Source: Dactylorhiza incarnata
Taxonomy: Eukaryota; Streptophyta; Magnoliopsida; Asparagales; Orchidaceae
Direction: 5' to 3'
Assembly (NCBI GenBank): GCA_033032865.1
Contig: JAWHQI010000005.1
Coordinates: 12,238,001-12,302,000 of the forward strand
DNA: 64,000 nt
Shown here: positions 55,711 to 64,000 of the stretch, one piece after another
Layout of the letters: the number at the start of each line of letters is the position of its first letter
Position numbering within the stretch: the first letter of the stretch is position 1
Translations under genes and position numbers: made by a program
The notes under the pieces: generated by a model
Databases searched by the model: none
Told to the model about the DNA's origin: nothing
The model's input: only the letters and a program-made list of their open reading frames with translations

Positions 55711-57751
55711 TCTGATATCAAGGGGGTTAGCCCCTCTTTTTGCACGCATAAAATAAATTTAGAAAATAATTCTCGCGGCACTATTCAGCCTCAACGACGC
55801 CTTAATCCTAATATGAAGGACGTCGTTAAGGCCGAAATTATAAAATTATTAGACGCAGGAATTATTTACCCGATTTCTGATAGCACTTGGGTTAGCCCAG
55901 TGCAAGTCGTGCCTAAAAAGGGTGGAATAACGGTAGTTAAAAATGAAAATAACGAGTTGATCCCAACCCGTACTGTTACGGGTTGGCGAGTATGCATCGA
56001 TTACAGAAAATTAAATGATGCCACCCGCAAGGTTCACTTTCAGTTGCCTTTTATTGACCAAATTTTAGAACGCTTATCCGGTCATTCACACAACTGCTTT
56101 CTCGATGGTCTTTCAGGATATTTCCAAATCGCAATTGCGCCCGAAGACCAAGAGAAAATCACTTTCACATGTCCGTTCAGCACCTTCGCATATCGGAGAA
56201 TGCCGTTTGGACTTTGCAACGCGCCAGCTACATTTCAAAAATGTATGCTAGCAATTTTTAATGAATTGGTAGAAGACGTCATGAAAGTTTTCATGGACGA
56301 TTTTTCCGTCTTTGGCGACTCTTTTACAAATTGTTTAAATAATTTTGATCGTGTTCTTCAACGCTGCGAAGACACGAATTTGGCACTCAACTGGGAGAAG
56401 TGTCACTTTATGGTCCGAGAAGGGTTACTCCTCGGACATAAAGTTTCTAGTAAGGGGATCGAGGTCGATCGGGCCAAGATCGAGGTCATAGAAAAACTCC
56501 CCCCTCCTACAAATATTAAATCCATTAGCAGTTTTCTAGGGCACGCGGGATTCTATAGACGATTCATTCGAGATTTTTCTAAAATTACTAAACCTTTAAC
56601 TCATCTTGTAGAAAAAGAATCCGCGTTTCTTTTTGACGATGAATGCTTGAAAGCTTTTGAAAAAATTAAGAAAGAACTAATAAACTCGCCAATTTTAATT
56701 GCGCCAAATTGGTCTTTACCGTTCGAAATAATGTGCGACGTGAGTGATTTTGCGGTAGGGGCTGTTTTAGGCCAACGGGTGAACAAATATTTTCACCCAA
56801 TTTATTACGCAAGCAAAACGCTCACATCCGCCCAAGCTAATTATACAATAACGGAAAAAGAACTTTTAGCGATTGTTTTTGCATTCGATAAATTCCGTTC
56901 TTATCTAACACTTTCAAAAGTTATTGTTTTTTCAGATCACTCCGCCCTCCGATATTTACTAGATAAAGGAGACGCTAAGCCCCGACTCTTGAGATGGATT
57001 CTCCTTCTTCAAGAATTCGATTTGGAGATCCAGGACAAAAGGGGGGCGGAGAACGTTGTGGCCGACCACCTCTCACGTTTGGAGAATCCAGCTGCAGGAG
57101 CGCTTGCAGAGGCCGAAATTGATGACAAATTCCCTGAAGAGCGTCTCCTCGCCATCGAAAAGGTAACGACTTCTTCCACCCCTTGGTACGCGGATTTGGC
57201 CAACTATTTAGTGGCCCGGGTCCTACCAAAAGATTTTTCAAGTCAACAAAAGAAATTCTTTTCAGACTTGAAAAATTATTTTTGGGAGAACCCCTTTTTA
57301 TTTCGTGTCTGCGCGGACCAAGTGGTAAGGTGTATTTCGGGCGAGGAAAGCGTCCAAATTTTGCGGCACTGCCACGAAGGGCCAACCGGTGGCCACTATC
57401 AAGCTAACCGGACCGCAAGGAAGGTGCTAGAGGCGGGCTTCTATTGGCCCACCTTATTCAAAGATGCTCACAATTTTGTGAGTAATTGTGATCCGTGCCA
57501 ACGGTCAGGTAACATTTCTGACCGGGACGAAATGCCCCAGAATATATTTTTAGAATGCGAAATTTTTGATTTATGGGGAATTGATTTCGTAGGTCCTTTA
57601 CCCTCCTCTTTCAATAATAAATATATCCTTGTTGCGGTCGATTACGTGTCAAGGTGGGCGGAAGCACAAGCTTTTCCCACCAACGACGCGAGAGTCGTCA
57701 TAAAGTTTTTAAAAAAATTATTTGCACGATTTGGCACACCCGAGCACTAAT
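55711..57751 (+). pseudogene. Athila RT, RNase H and first part of integrase
   Basis: Frame 55813-57750 is open for 645 codons, and the pol frame begins upstream at about 55710. [69 protein letters not shown] and catalytic [11 protein letters not shown] near 56295-56320. RNase [36 protein letters not shown] and VADHLSRLE. Integrase: [30 protein letters not shown] (zinc region), then [15 protein letters not shown] with the first catalytic Asp. A small base loss just before 57747 shifts the frame, and the copia derivative at 57752 splits the core. Confidence 0.9.
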
Positions 57752-58039
57752 TGATAGCTTTTGTCTCCATTGAAAAGGTGATTGCAGGGATGATTAAGGA
57801 AGAAATTGGAAAGAACAAGTGTATGGAGGCGTAATCAATCTCATTTCAAAAATGGCATACACTAGATGAGTTACAACTTTCTCATTATATAGCTAATTCA
57901 GACATTAATGGGGTGGATTACCAAGAGTCAACTGTCTCTTAGTATTCCATTACATTCATTAGACTAATTACTCCTCTTTATTTATTGTGCAGTGGAAACT
58001 GGATGAAATCCCAACTGCCGGCTGGATCATTTTCCAACA
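57752..58039 (-). repeat. 3' LTR of the young copia derivative
   Basis: 288 bp, TGATAGC...TCCAACA on the plus strand; identical to the other LTR as read. A minus-strand TATA-like CTATATAATG is at 57883-57892. Confidence 0.93.
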
Positions 58040-59350
58040 CCCCCCCATGAGCCTGACGGGGAGGTGATCTTCAGTCCTTCTTTTAGGTTTCCGAACCTCT
58101 CCCTGCCCAGAGCCTTCGTGAAGATATCGGCGAGCTGGTCCTGAGTAGGGCAGTGGTTGATCGTTGCCGTCCCTTCTTCTATCTTCTCCCTTATAAAGTG
58201 ATACTTGATGCCGATGTGTTTACTGCGTTGGTGGAACACCGGGTTCTTGGAGAGTGCGATGGCCGAGGTGTTGTCGCATTTTAGTAAGACCTGCATCTTC
58301 TCCTTCGTCAGTTCTTCGATCATTCTCTGCAGCCAAATTCCTTCACAAACTGCTGAGGATAGGGCCATGTACTCGGCTTCCGTGGTTGAGAGAGCGGTGG
58401 TCTGCTGCTTTCTTGACCTCCAGCTAATTGGGTTTGAGCCGTAGTAGAAGATGTACCCTTCTGTGCTTTTCCTGTCCTCAACAGATCCTCCCCAGTCGGA
58501 GTCGCAATAGCCAGTGAGGCTTGGATGGGGATCTTTAGTGAAGTAGATCCCATGATTTGCCGTTCCCTTTAGATACCTTAGCAGTCGCTTGGCAGTATCC
58601 ATGTGGGTCTTCGAGGGTTTGCTGACGAATCTGGAGAGAAGATTCACGGTGAACTCTATATCGGGTCGTGTGTTGGTAAGATAAATTAATGACCCAATTA
58701 GGCTCCTGTAGTTCCCTTCATCTGCGAGTTCCTCTTCATCCTTTGGTATGGTGAGCTTCACGCCTGTGGCCATAGGAGTGAGACATGGGTTGCAGTCCCA
58801 CATTTTGAACCTCTTCAGGAGTTCGATGGTGTATTGTTCCTGGCTCAGGAAGTACCCTTGCTCCTTGCACTTTACCTGCATTCCAAGAAAGTGATTAAGG
58901 TGACCCAAATCAGTCATCTCGTACCTCTTCATTGTCTTCTCCTTGAAATCTTGGATCATGTTGTTGCATCCTCCTGTTATAAGTATATCATCGACATAAA
59001 GACAAACTATTAGAATTCCTCCATCTGTTCCATGCTTGATGAAAACAGACGGTTCAAATTGGCTTGTCTGAAGTCCCTGCTCCTTTAAGTAAGTGGTGAT
59101 GTTGGCATGCCAAGCTCGTGGAGCCTGTTTTAGTCCGTACAGAGCCTTGTGGAGCTTATATACATGCCCCTCTTTCCCTTCTACTTGATACCCTTCTGGC
59201 TGTTCTACATAGACATCTTCCTCCAATTCCCCGTTCAAAAATGCTGACTTGACGTCAAGCTGGTAGATTGGGTAATTGCGGTTAGCGGCAATGGCGGCCT
59301 TGGCCGTCTTTGCACCGATTATACGAGGGAAAATGGTTGGAGAAACAGCT
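58027..59350 (-). CDS. Copia RT and RNase H, open frame
   Basis: The minus frame 58027-59643 is open for 538 codons. Only the part left of about 59350 is meaningful RT/RNase H: NYPIYQLDVKSAFLNGELEE, VYVEQPEGYQVEG, LYGLKQAPRAWHANI, catalytic LIVCLYVDDILITGG (near 58990-59010), LNHFLGMQVK, YRSLIGSLIYLTNTRPDIEF. RNase H follows with YCDSDWGGSVEDRKST, SRKQQTTALSTTEAEYMAL, QRSKHIGIKYHFIREKI and LADIFTKALGRERFG. The RT lacks its normal N-terminal segment, and the first ~100 codons of the frame overlap the gag start in another phase. Active-site residues are intact. Whether it is translated is unknown. Confidence 0.85.
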
Positions 59351-59360
59351 TCCTGGATGG

Positions 59361-59585
59361 TCAACAGTGCCAAAGAGTTTTCTGTTTTTCTTCTTTGGGT
59401 ATTTCTGCTGCCTTTCCATCTTTCTGCTTCTCTGTTGCTTTGGGACCGTCGACAACCATCTCCCATAAGTCCTGTGAGTTCAGGAGGGTTTCCATCTTCA
59501 CTGCCCAATGGTCGTAAAGCTCTCCGTTGAAGATTGGCACAGTTCGATGGGAATTGGAAACCTGGGTGGTAGATGATGAACTCAT
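59361..59585 (-). pseudogene. Copia gag start, truncated by the internal deletion
   Basis: ATG at 59585: MSSSSTTQVSNSHRTVPIF then FNGELYDHWAVKMETLLNSQ, the classic start of copia gag (W-x-V-K-M-E-T-L). It continues with LWEMVVDGP and a Lys/Glu-rich part and ends after 74 codons at a TGA beyond the deletion joint. Confidence 0.85.
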
Positions 59586-59643
59586 GTCGCCCTTGTGACG
59601 AGCACCCGCTTGTCTGATCAGACGCCTGAAGCTCTGATACCAC

Positions 59644-59931
59644 TGATAGCTTTTGTCTCCATTGAAAAGGTGATTGCAGGGATGATTAAGGAAGAAATTG
59701 GAAAGAACAAGTGTATGGAGGCGTAATCAATCTCATTTCAAAAATGGCATACACTAGATGAGTTACAACTTTCTCATTATATAGCTAATTCAGACATTAA
59801 TGGGGTGGATTACCAAGAGTCAACTGTCTCTTAGTATTCCATTACATTCATTAGACTAATTACTCCTCTTTATTTATTGTGCAGTGGAAACTGGATGAAA
59901 TCCCAACTGCCGGCTGGATCATTTTCCAACA
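59644..59931 (-). repeat. 5' LTR of the young copia derivative
   Basis: 288 bp, identical to 57752-58039 as read. The PBS is at 59631-59642. The TATA-like site is at 59775-59784 (minus). Confidence 0.93.
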
Positions 59932-59936
59932 CTAAT

Positions 59937-61014
59937 TAGTGATCGGGGCACTCATTTCTGTAACAACCAACTTGCTAAAACTTTAGCAAGGTATGAAGTT
60001 ACACACAAGCTTTCTACCGCCTACCACCCACAAGCAAATGGCCAAGTGGAGGTGGTGAATCGTGAACTAAAAAGAATATTAGAAAAAACTGTGTCCGTTA
60101 ATAGGAAGGATTGGGCACTAAAATTAGACGACGCTCTATGGGCTTATCGGACAGCGTACAAAACCGCCATCGGATATACGCCGTACCGGCTAGTCTATGG
60201 TAAAGCTTGCCATTTACCGGTAGAATTAGAACATCGCGTTTTTTGGACGCTAAAATTTTTGAATTTAGATTTAAACTTAGCCTCCGAACATAGAAAAATG
60301 CAATTAAATGAACTAGACGAATGACGCGCGAACGCCTATAAAAATAATAAATTTTATAAGGAGCGCACTAAGTTCTATCAACAACAACAACAACAACAAC
60401 AGAACCCATATAGTCCCCAATCATTGGGGGTATGGGCGGGGGAAGATTGGAAATAGACCTAACCTTTGGCCCTATGCCCAAAGTGGCTTCTCTCAGAGGA
60501 GAAAGACCGAACCTTTGACAATAGATGCACAAAGTGGCTGCTCACAGATTACCACTGAAATAGTGGCCCCCTATACCGTCACGTTTGCTGCGGAATCATG
60601 CCCTCAAATCAAAGCCAAAGACATCAGAGAGGGCAGACTCAAGAATCCATTTTGATTTATGTGCACATAACCATGCTTCCTTCATTCAGCATCCAGAGCA
60701 TTGGTCTTGCACATGGCACTAAGTTCTATCATGATAAAAAAAAAAAAAAAAATCAAAAAATCAAAAATCCAAAAACTTTTTCGCCGGGAGACTTAGTCCT
60801 TCTCTATAATTCTAGACTTAAACTTTTTCCGGGTAAATTAAAATCTCGATGGTCTGGTCCCTTCACAATAAAAGAAGTTTGGCCATACGGAACTGTGCTA
60901 ATAGAGCACCCGGAAAAAGGCTCCTTTAAGGTTAACGGCCACCGGCTAAAACTGTATCACCCCAGCGACCCAACGTCAGGACAAATTGAAACGCTTCATT
61001 TTCCTAATTTTTAA
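59937..61014 (+). pseudogene. Athila integrase, second part, with SINE inside
   Basis: Continues from 57751: [15 protein letters not shown] (second catalytic Asp) then [20 protein letters not shown] (Glu), [20 protein letters not shown] and [16 protein letters not shown] at 60322 interrupts LNELDE. The SINE insertion at 60381 is followed by KNPKTFSPGDLVLLYNSRLK, LFPGKLKSRWSGPFTIKEVW and ends HFPNF at 61014. The frame after the SINE includes a 17-base A run (60735-60751) that may cost or add residues. Confidence 0.88.
60365..60731 (-). mobile_element. SINE with 16-bp target duplication (60381-60715)
   Basis: GCACTAAGTTCTATCA occurs at 60365-60380 and again at 60716-60731. Between them, read on the minus strand, the element ends GATTGGGGACTATATGGG then a GTT repeat tail, a feature I associate with Au-type plant SINEs. 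GTTCGGTC-type box B-like sequence lies near 60505. A clear box A was not identified. The head (about 60600-60715) looks unrelated to a tRNA and may be an older extension. It broke the integrase of Athila. Confidence 0.6.
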
Positions 61015-62796
61015 ATCAATAATTGTCACTTAGTCAAGCTACGCGACGGTAAACAAAGCGCTCTTGGGAAGCACCCCAATGTTATCTTCTTTTTGTTAGT
61101 GTTTGTTATTTAATTTAATCTTGCATGTGTTTGTCCGACAACCCCGTCTACCAACCAGGGAAGCCCTCTTCACCCCTTAGTTAATTATTTCTATCTTCTT
61201 TATTGTCATTTTAGTTTTTTTTTTATCTTCATACTTAGTTTTAAACATTGGGGACAATGTTTAATTTTAAGTATGGGGGTGTACATAGTATTTTTTTGGA
61301 ATTTTTATTTCTGAAGAAAAAAATTAAAATTAAAATATTATATATTTAATTTAATAAAAAAATCAAATTTCTTGGAAAGGACGCTTTGGGCTTGAATTCC
61401 CATCACAGCCTCTAGTACCTTGCGAGCCCTTCACCGGGTTGACCTTGGGAAGTCCAAGAACTAAAAAAAACAATATATTAGGAAATGTTCTTTTTATTTA
61501 GTTTATCAAAACGTCCTAACTTGCTAAATTGTAAGTCTAAAGTAGACTTATTTTTCATATGAACTAAGAATTTTTTGTGCAAGAATAATTTTTTTTGAAA
61601 CTTTTGAGTAAAATTGTTGACTCATGTAGTGCTCCTAGTCATATGCATGTCTTTGAGTAGTATTGGTGTAAAATTAAATTCTTGGCATAGATCTAAAATT
61701 ATGTTTTATTAATTTGCGTTGTAATAATTTATTTCACTTTTAATTCGAATCCGGTCTTATCCAAAAGTAGTTTAGGTGAGTGTGTAGAAGATTGTTAGAA
61801 AGCTATTACTCGAATCGAACATAAGGGTATCCTTTCTCGATGTCTAGAACTTGCCCCAAGCTACTTTCAAAACATGCGCATTTTAGTCAAATTAACCTTA
61901 CGGAAATGATTTAGGTCTTTCTTTGGATAGTTTGAGCCTTTGCACCCAACCTCGATTTACTACCATTGTTCACACAAATTTGAGTCTTGCACCTTTATTT
62001 GAAGCACCATCACCATTTCGTCACCAAAACAAAAAAAAACCAAACCCAAATGAACATTTGAAATTTTGAGCTAATTAATTGAAAAAAAATATTTGGGTGT
62101 TGTTTTAAAAAGAAAAAAAATTTCCATAGTGATATGCGGGCTAGGTTTGCATATGCATACTTGGAATGATCTCAACTATGAAAGAAAAAATGTGGGTGTT
62201 GATTTAAGAAAAGAAAAAAAAAGGGAGAGAAAAGAAATGGTGGAGATGGAGGGTAGCTATGAAAAGCAAATTCTAATGCAATGTGTGAAGAAAAGAAAAT
62301 GATATGTTAGCTCAAAACTTCTTGTTTAAGTGGTCTGCTCCTTCATGTCTATCATGGTTTACCTCACCCTTAAACCCAAGCCTTAAAATTTCATCCTATT
62401 TAAGTCCTAAAGATCCATAGAGTTGATTTAGTTTAAAGTGCAGTGGAGAAGGTGCAAACGGGCAAGCCTATGACCATCGGCATTGATGGATTTCTTTAGA
62501 AGCCACCCCGAACGTCAACGTCTAGTAATTTAAATCTCAGCAATCACGCTATTTTCTCTCTTAACATAACTTTTTGATTGACCGTCGACTCATTTTAAAA
62601 AGTGATAATAAATAATTATAACGCGTTTTGAATTATTTCATAAATTAGTATTTATGTCAAGAACGTCTTTTTACTAAAATATCTACGCATGCCAGCATAA
62701 TACTTCGCACTTTACTCTCTAGTTTTCAAGATTCTCTCTAGCATTAGTTTTTCCTACCCTTATGAAGAATGATTTGCTCGGGACGAGCAACAAGTA
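61015..62796 (+). other. Athila 3' untranslated region
   Basis: No protein domain. It has AT-rich low-complexity blocks, an A/G-rich block near 62180-62290, the 84-bp repeat (61373-61456) and a GAAGGTGCAAACGGGCAAGCC block near 62450-62480. The small frame at 62093-62302 is Lys/Arg-rich low complexity. The region where some Athila elements have an env-like gene holds no such frame here. Confidence 0.65.
61373..61456 (+). repeat. 84-bp repeat, 3' UTR copy
   Basis: Identical to 53003-53086 over all 84 bases. It lies about 360 bp after the end of pol and 1.36 kb before the 3' LTR. Flanking bases differ between copies. Confidence 0.9.
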
Positions 62797-62811
62797 AGTA
62801 TGGAGGTGTTT
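62797..62811 (+). other. Polypurine tract of Athila
   Basis: AAGTATGGAGGTGTT directly before the right LTR; close to the AGTATGGGGGTGT tract common in Athila elements. Confidence 0.75.
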
Positions 62812-62965
62812 TGATGACTGATATTTTAGTCATCATTTTAAGGCTAATATCTTATTAGATATTTAAATAAATTATCACATTTTTGTTCGTTGTTTTTATA
62901 AATTTTCGTAAAAATAATATTTTATATTCTAACTCATATTTTCTCTATTTTGTAAGATTTTGGCT

Positions 62966-63405
62966 GCGTTCGACGAAAATTCAGGAGTTCGACGAACTGC
63001 GCCTGGCGGCCTGGAGATTTGATACGCGCTGTCGGGAGTTCGACGAACTGCGTTCGACGAAAGCGCGGGAGATCGATGAACTGCGCCTGCCGAACTGCGA
63101 TCGACGAACGGGGGGGGGGGGGGGGGGGGGGGGGAGATCGGCGAACTGCGTTCGACGAATATGTGGGAGATGGACGAACTGTCGCCTGGCGTCCTCCGAT
63201 CGACGAACGGGCGAGAGATCGACGAACCACGTTCGACGAATATGTGGGCGATCGACGAACTGTCGCCTGGCGGCCTCCGATCGACGAACGGGCGAGAGAT
63301 CGACGAACCGAGTTCGACGAATATGTGGGCGATCGACGAACTGTCGCCTGGCGGCCTCCGATCGACGAACATGCGATAGTTCGACGAATTGCGTTCGACG
63401 AATGT
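62966..63405. repeat. TCGACGAA array in the Athila 3' LTR
   Basis: Same kind of array as in the 5' LTR but with an extra higher-order unit: the segment with CGATCGACGAACTGTCGCCTG and CCTCCGATCGACGAACG occurs three times here versus twice in the left LTR. A 25-base G run lies inside (63110-63134). Confidence 0.85.
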
Positions 63406-63488
63406 TCAATAGCGCCTTCTTCCCGCCAATGCTTCCTGCCAGCAATTAATCCAGAAGGCGCCTTCTCCGCTGCTGCTTCAATCACGCC

Positions 63489-63533
63489 TGTTACACGCCC
63501 CTTGGTCACGGGCGTGACCAAGGGCGTGTAACA
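63489..63533. other. 45-bp palindrome in the Athila 3' LTR
   Basis: Same 45 bases as 51883-51927, again just upstream of the TATA-like box (63548-63555). Conservation between LTRs is expected from replication; the intact stem is the notable point. Confidence 0.85.
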
Positions 63534-63899
63534 CCAAAAAATTTAACTATTTAAGGGGAGCTTTTCCTGATGCTGAGGAGACACGAATTTTTGGGAGTTC
63601 TAGCTTTAGTTTTTGCACTGTTTTCTTATTCTCAAGCTTGTACTCTTCTTTCTTCTCAAATTGTACTTTCGTTTCAAGGTTTGTAATTTTCAATTCCTTA
63701 GTTGTAAACTTTTTGCAATTAAATAAAATAATTCCATTTCTCTTATTCTGCTCTCTCTTTAATCATGCACCTCTTTATTTTCGTTAATTCCTCCATCTCT
63801 ATAAGTAGCTAATTTTCTATTAGTACTCGACCGAGATGATTCAAGGAAAATATAATTCACGACTTAATTTTTAGCTTCTCTTTCTCTTCTTTAGAATGT

Positions 63900-64000
63900 T
63901 TTCGCAATAAAAAGATACAAAACATAAATGGTACCTCAACAGAACAACTTAAGGAACTCCTCAAGCACGGTTTGCTCCTCACAACAACACTTGTCTCAGC
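63900..64000. other. Sequence beyond the truncated LTR, unassigned
   Basis: Unrelated to the corresponding part of the left LTR. Too short to classify; it could be the start of another insertion or the original flank after a deletion. Confidence 0.4.

Larger units (their letters stand above)
57747..59936 (-). mobile_element. Young Ty1/copia deletion derivative (57752-59931, 2180 bp)
   Basis: Two 288-bp LTRs (57752-58039, 59644-59931) that I read as identical, in a perfect CTAAT duplication (57747-57751, 59932-59936). The PBS is TGGTATCAGAGC (59631-59642, minus) and the polypurine tract is TCATGGGGGGG (58040-58050, minus). The inside keeps only the start of gag and the RT/RNase H end, joined by a large deletion near 59350; protease and integrase are gone. 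It sits in the integrase of Athila, in opposite orientation. It looks mobilised in trans, and recent. Confidence 0.92.
51305..63899 (+). mobile_element. Ty3/gypsy Athila-lineage element with nested insertions
   Basis: The left LTR is 51305-52892 (TGATGACTG...GCGCATCA, 1588 bp). The right LTR starts at 62812 and stops matching near 63899. The PBS at 52899 is the Athila form. Gag, protease, RT, RNase H and integrase lie in order, with an Athila-type polypurine tract AAGTATGGAGGTGTT at 62797-62811. A copia derivative (57752-59931) and a SINE (60381-60715) are nested in integrase. Nonsense codons and frameshifts break gag, protease, RT and integrase. No open env-like frame was seen in the 3' region. 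Confidence 0.9.
62812..63899 (+). repeat. 3' LTR of Athila, truncated
   Basis: Same start as the left LTR (TGATGACTG). It matches with few differences until AGAATG near 63898, where it diverges from the left LTR about 500 bases before the LTR end. It contains a 25-base G run (63110-63134), a TCGACGAA array (62966-63405), the 45-bp palindrome (63489-63533) and the TATA-like box (63548). Confidence 0.88.

Noticed and set aside
58027..59643. A 538-residue protein starting at 59643
   Set aside because: The first ~100 codons overlap gag start codons in another phase and the PBS; only the RT/RNase H part left of about 59350 is real protein.
62093..62302. Lys/Arg-rich small frame in the Athila 3' region as an env-like gene
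   Set aside because: Low-complexity A/G-rich sequence with no signal peptide or membrane segment.

Overview
The window is plant nuclear DNA, an angiosperm by its element families, and almost entirely transposable elements. Only one host gene start is recognisable. The species cannot be named from this sequence. The evidence is the set of plant LTR-retrotransposon lineages (Tekay and Reina chromoviruses, Tat and Athila Ty3/gypsy, two Ty1/copia elements), a tRNA-derived-type SINE, Tourist-like MITEs, a hAT derivative, and a three-exon gene start with GT/AG junctions. There is no bacterial or viral gene organisation.

Layout. 1-1567 and 10783-11480 are two halves of an unrecognised, decayed minus-strand coding region, split by a complete minus-strand Tekay element (1568-10782, TSD ACTAG). 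12634-13052 plus 18125-19264 are pieces of an LTR-like sequence split by an inverted relative (13053-18124, TSD CAATT). A 998-bp hAT derivative lies at 19273-20270. A plus-strand Tat element (21101-29347) has lost most of its 5' LTR, its PBS and the gag start. Three tandem MITE units (30049-30578) end 110 bp before the ATG of a TrmO/TsaA-type gene whose first three exons lie at 30689-31207.

From 31208 to the window end no further exon of that gene was found. This stretch holds a Reina element (31470-37251, TSD TATGG), a LINE RNase H fragment, a minus-strand copia element that splits the LINE (38268-45134, TSD GTTAT) and itself carries the 3' end of an Athila/Tat-like element (to 42902), an old Tat-like pol pseudogene (47570-50585), and an Athila element (51305 to about 63899). 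The Athila element contains a very young 2.2-kb copia deletion derivative with apparently identical LTRs (57752-59931, TSD CTAAT) and a SINE with a 16-bp TSD (60381-60715).

The retrotransposon proteins (Gag shell, protease, reverse transcriptase, RNase H, integrase) normally act together in one replication cycle. Here nearly all are broken by nonsense codons and frameshifts, many of them of the Trp-to-stop type. The long RNase H/integrase frame of the Tat element and the RT/RNase H frame of the small copia derivative remain open.

Points most worth a second look: a 77-nt GT-AG segment between gag and protease in Tekay, which also carries an ATGA stop/start overlap; a perfect 84-bp repeat in the 5' and 3' untranslated regions of Athila; CpG-rich tandem arrays in the LTRs of unrelated families, several sharing a TCGACGA core; and a perfect-stem hairpin just upstream of the Athila TATA box.
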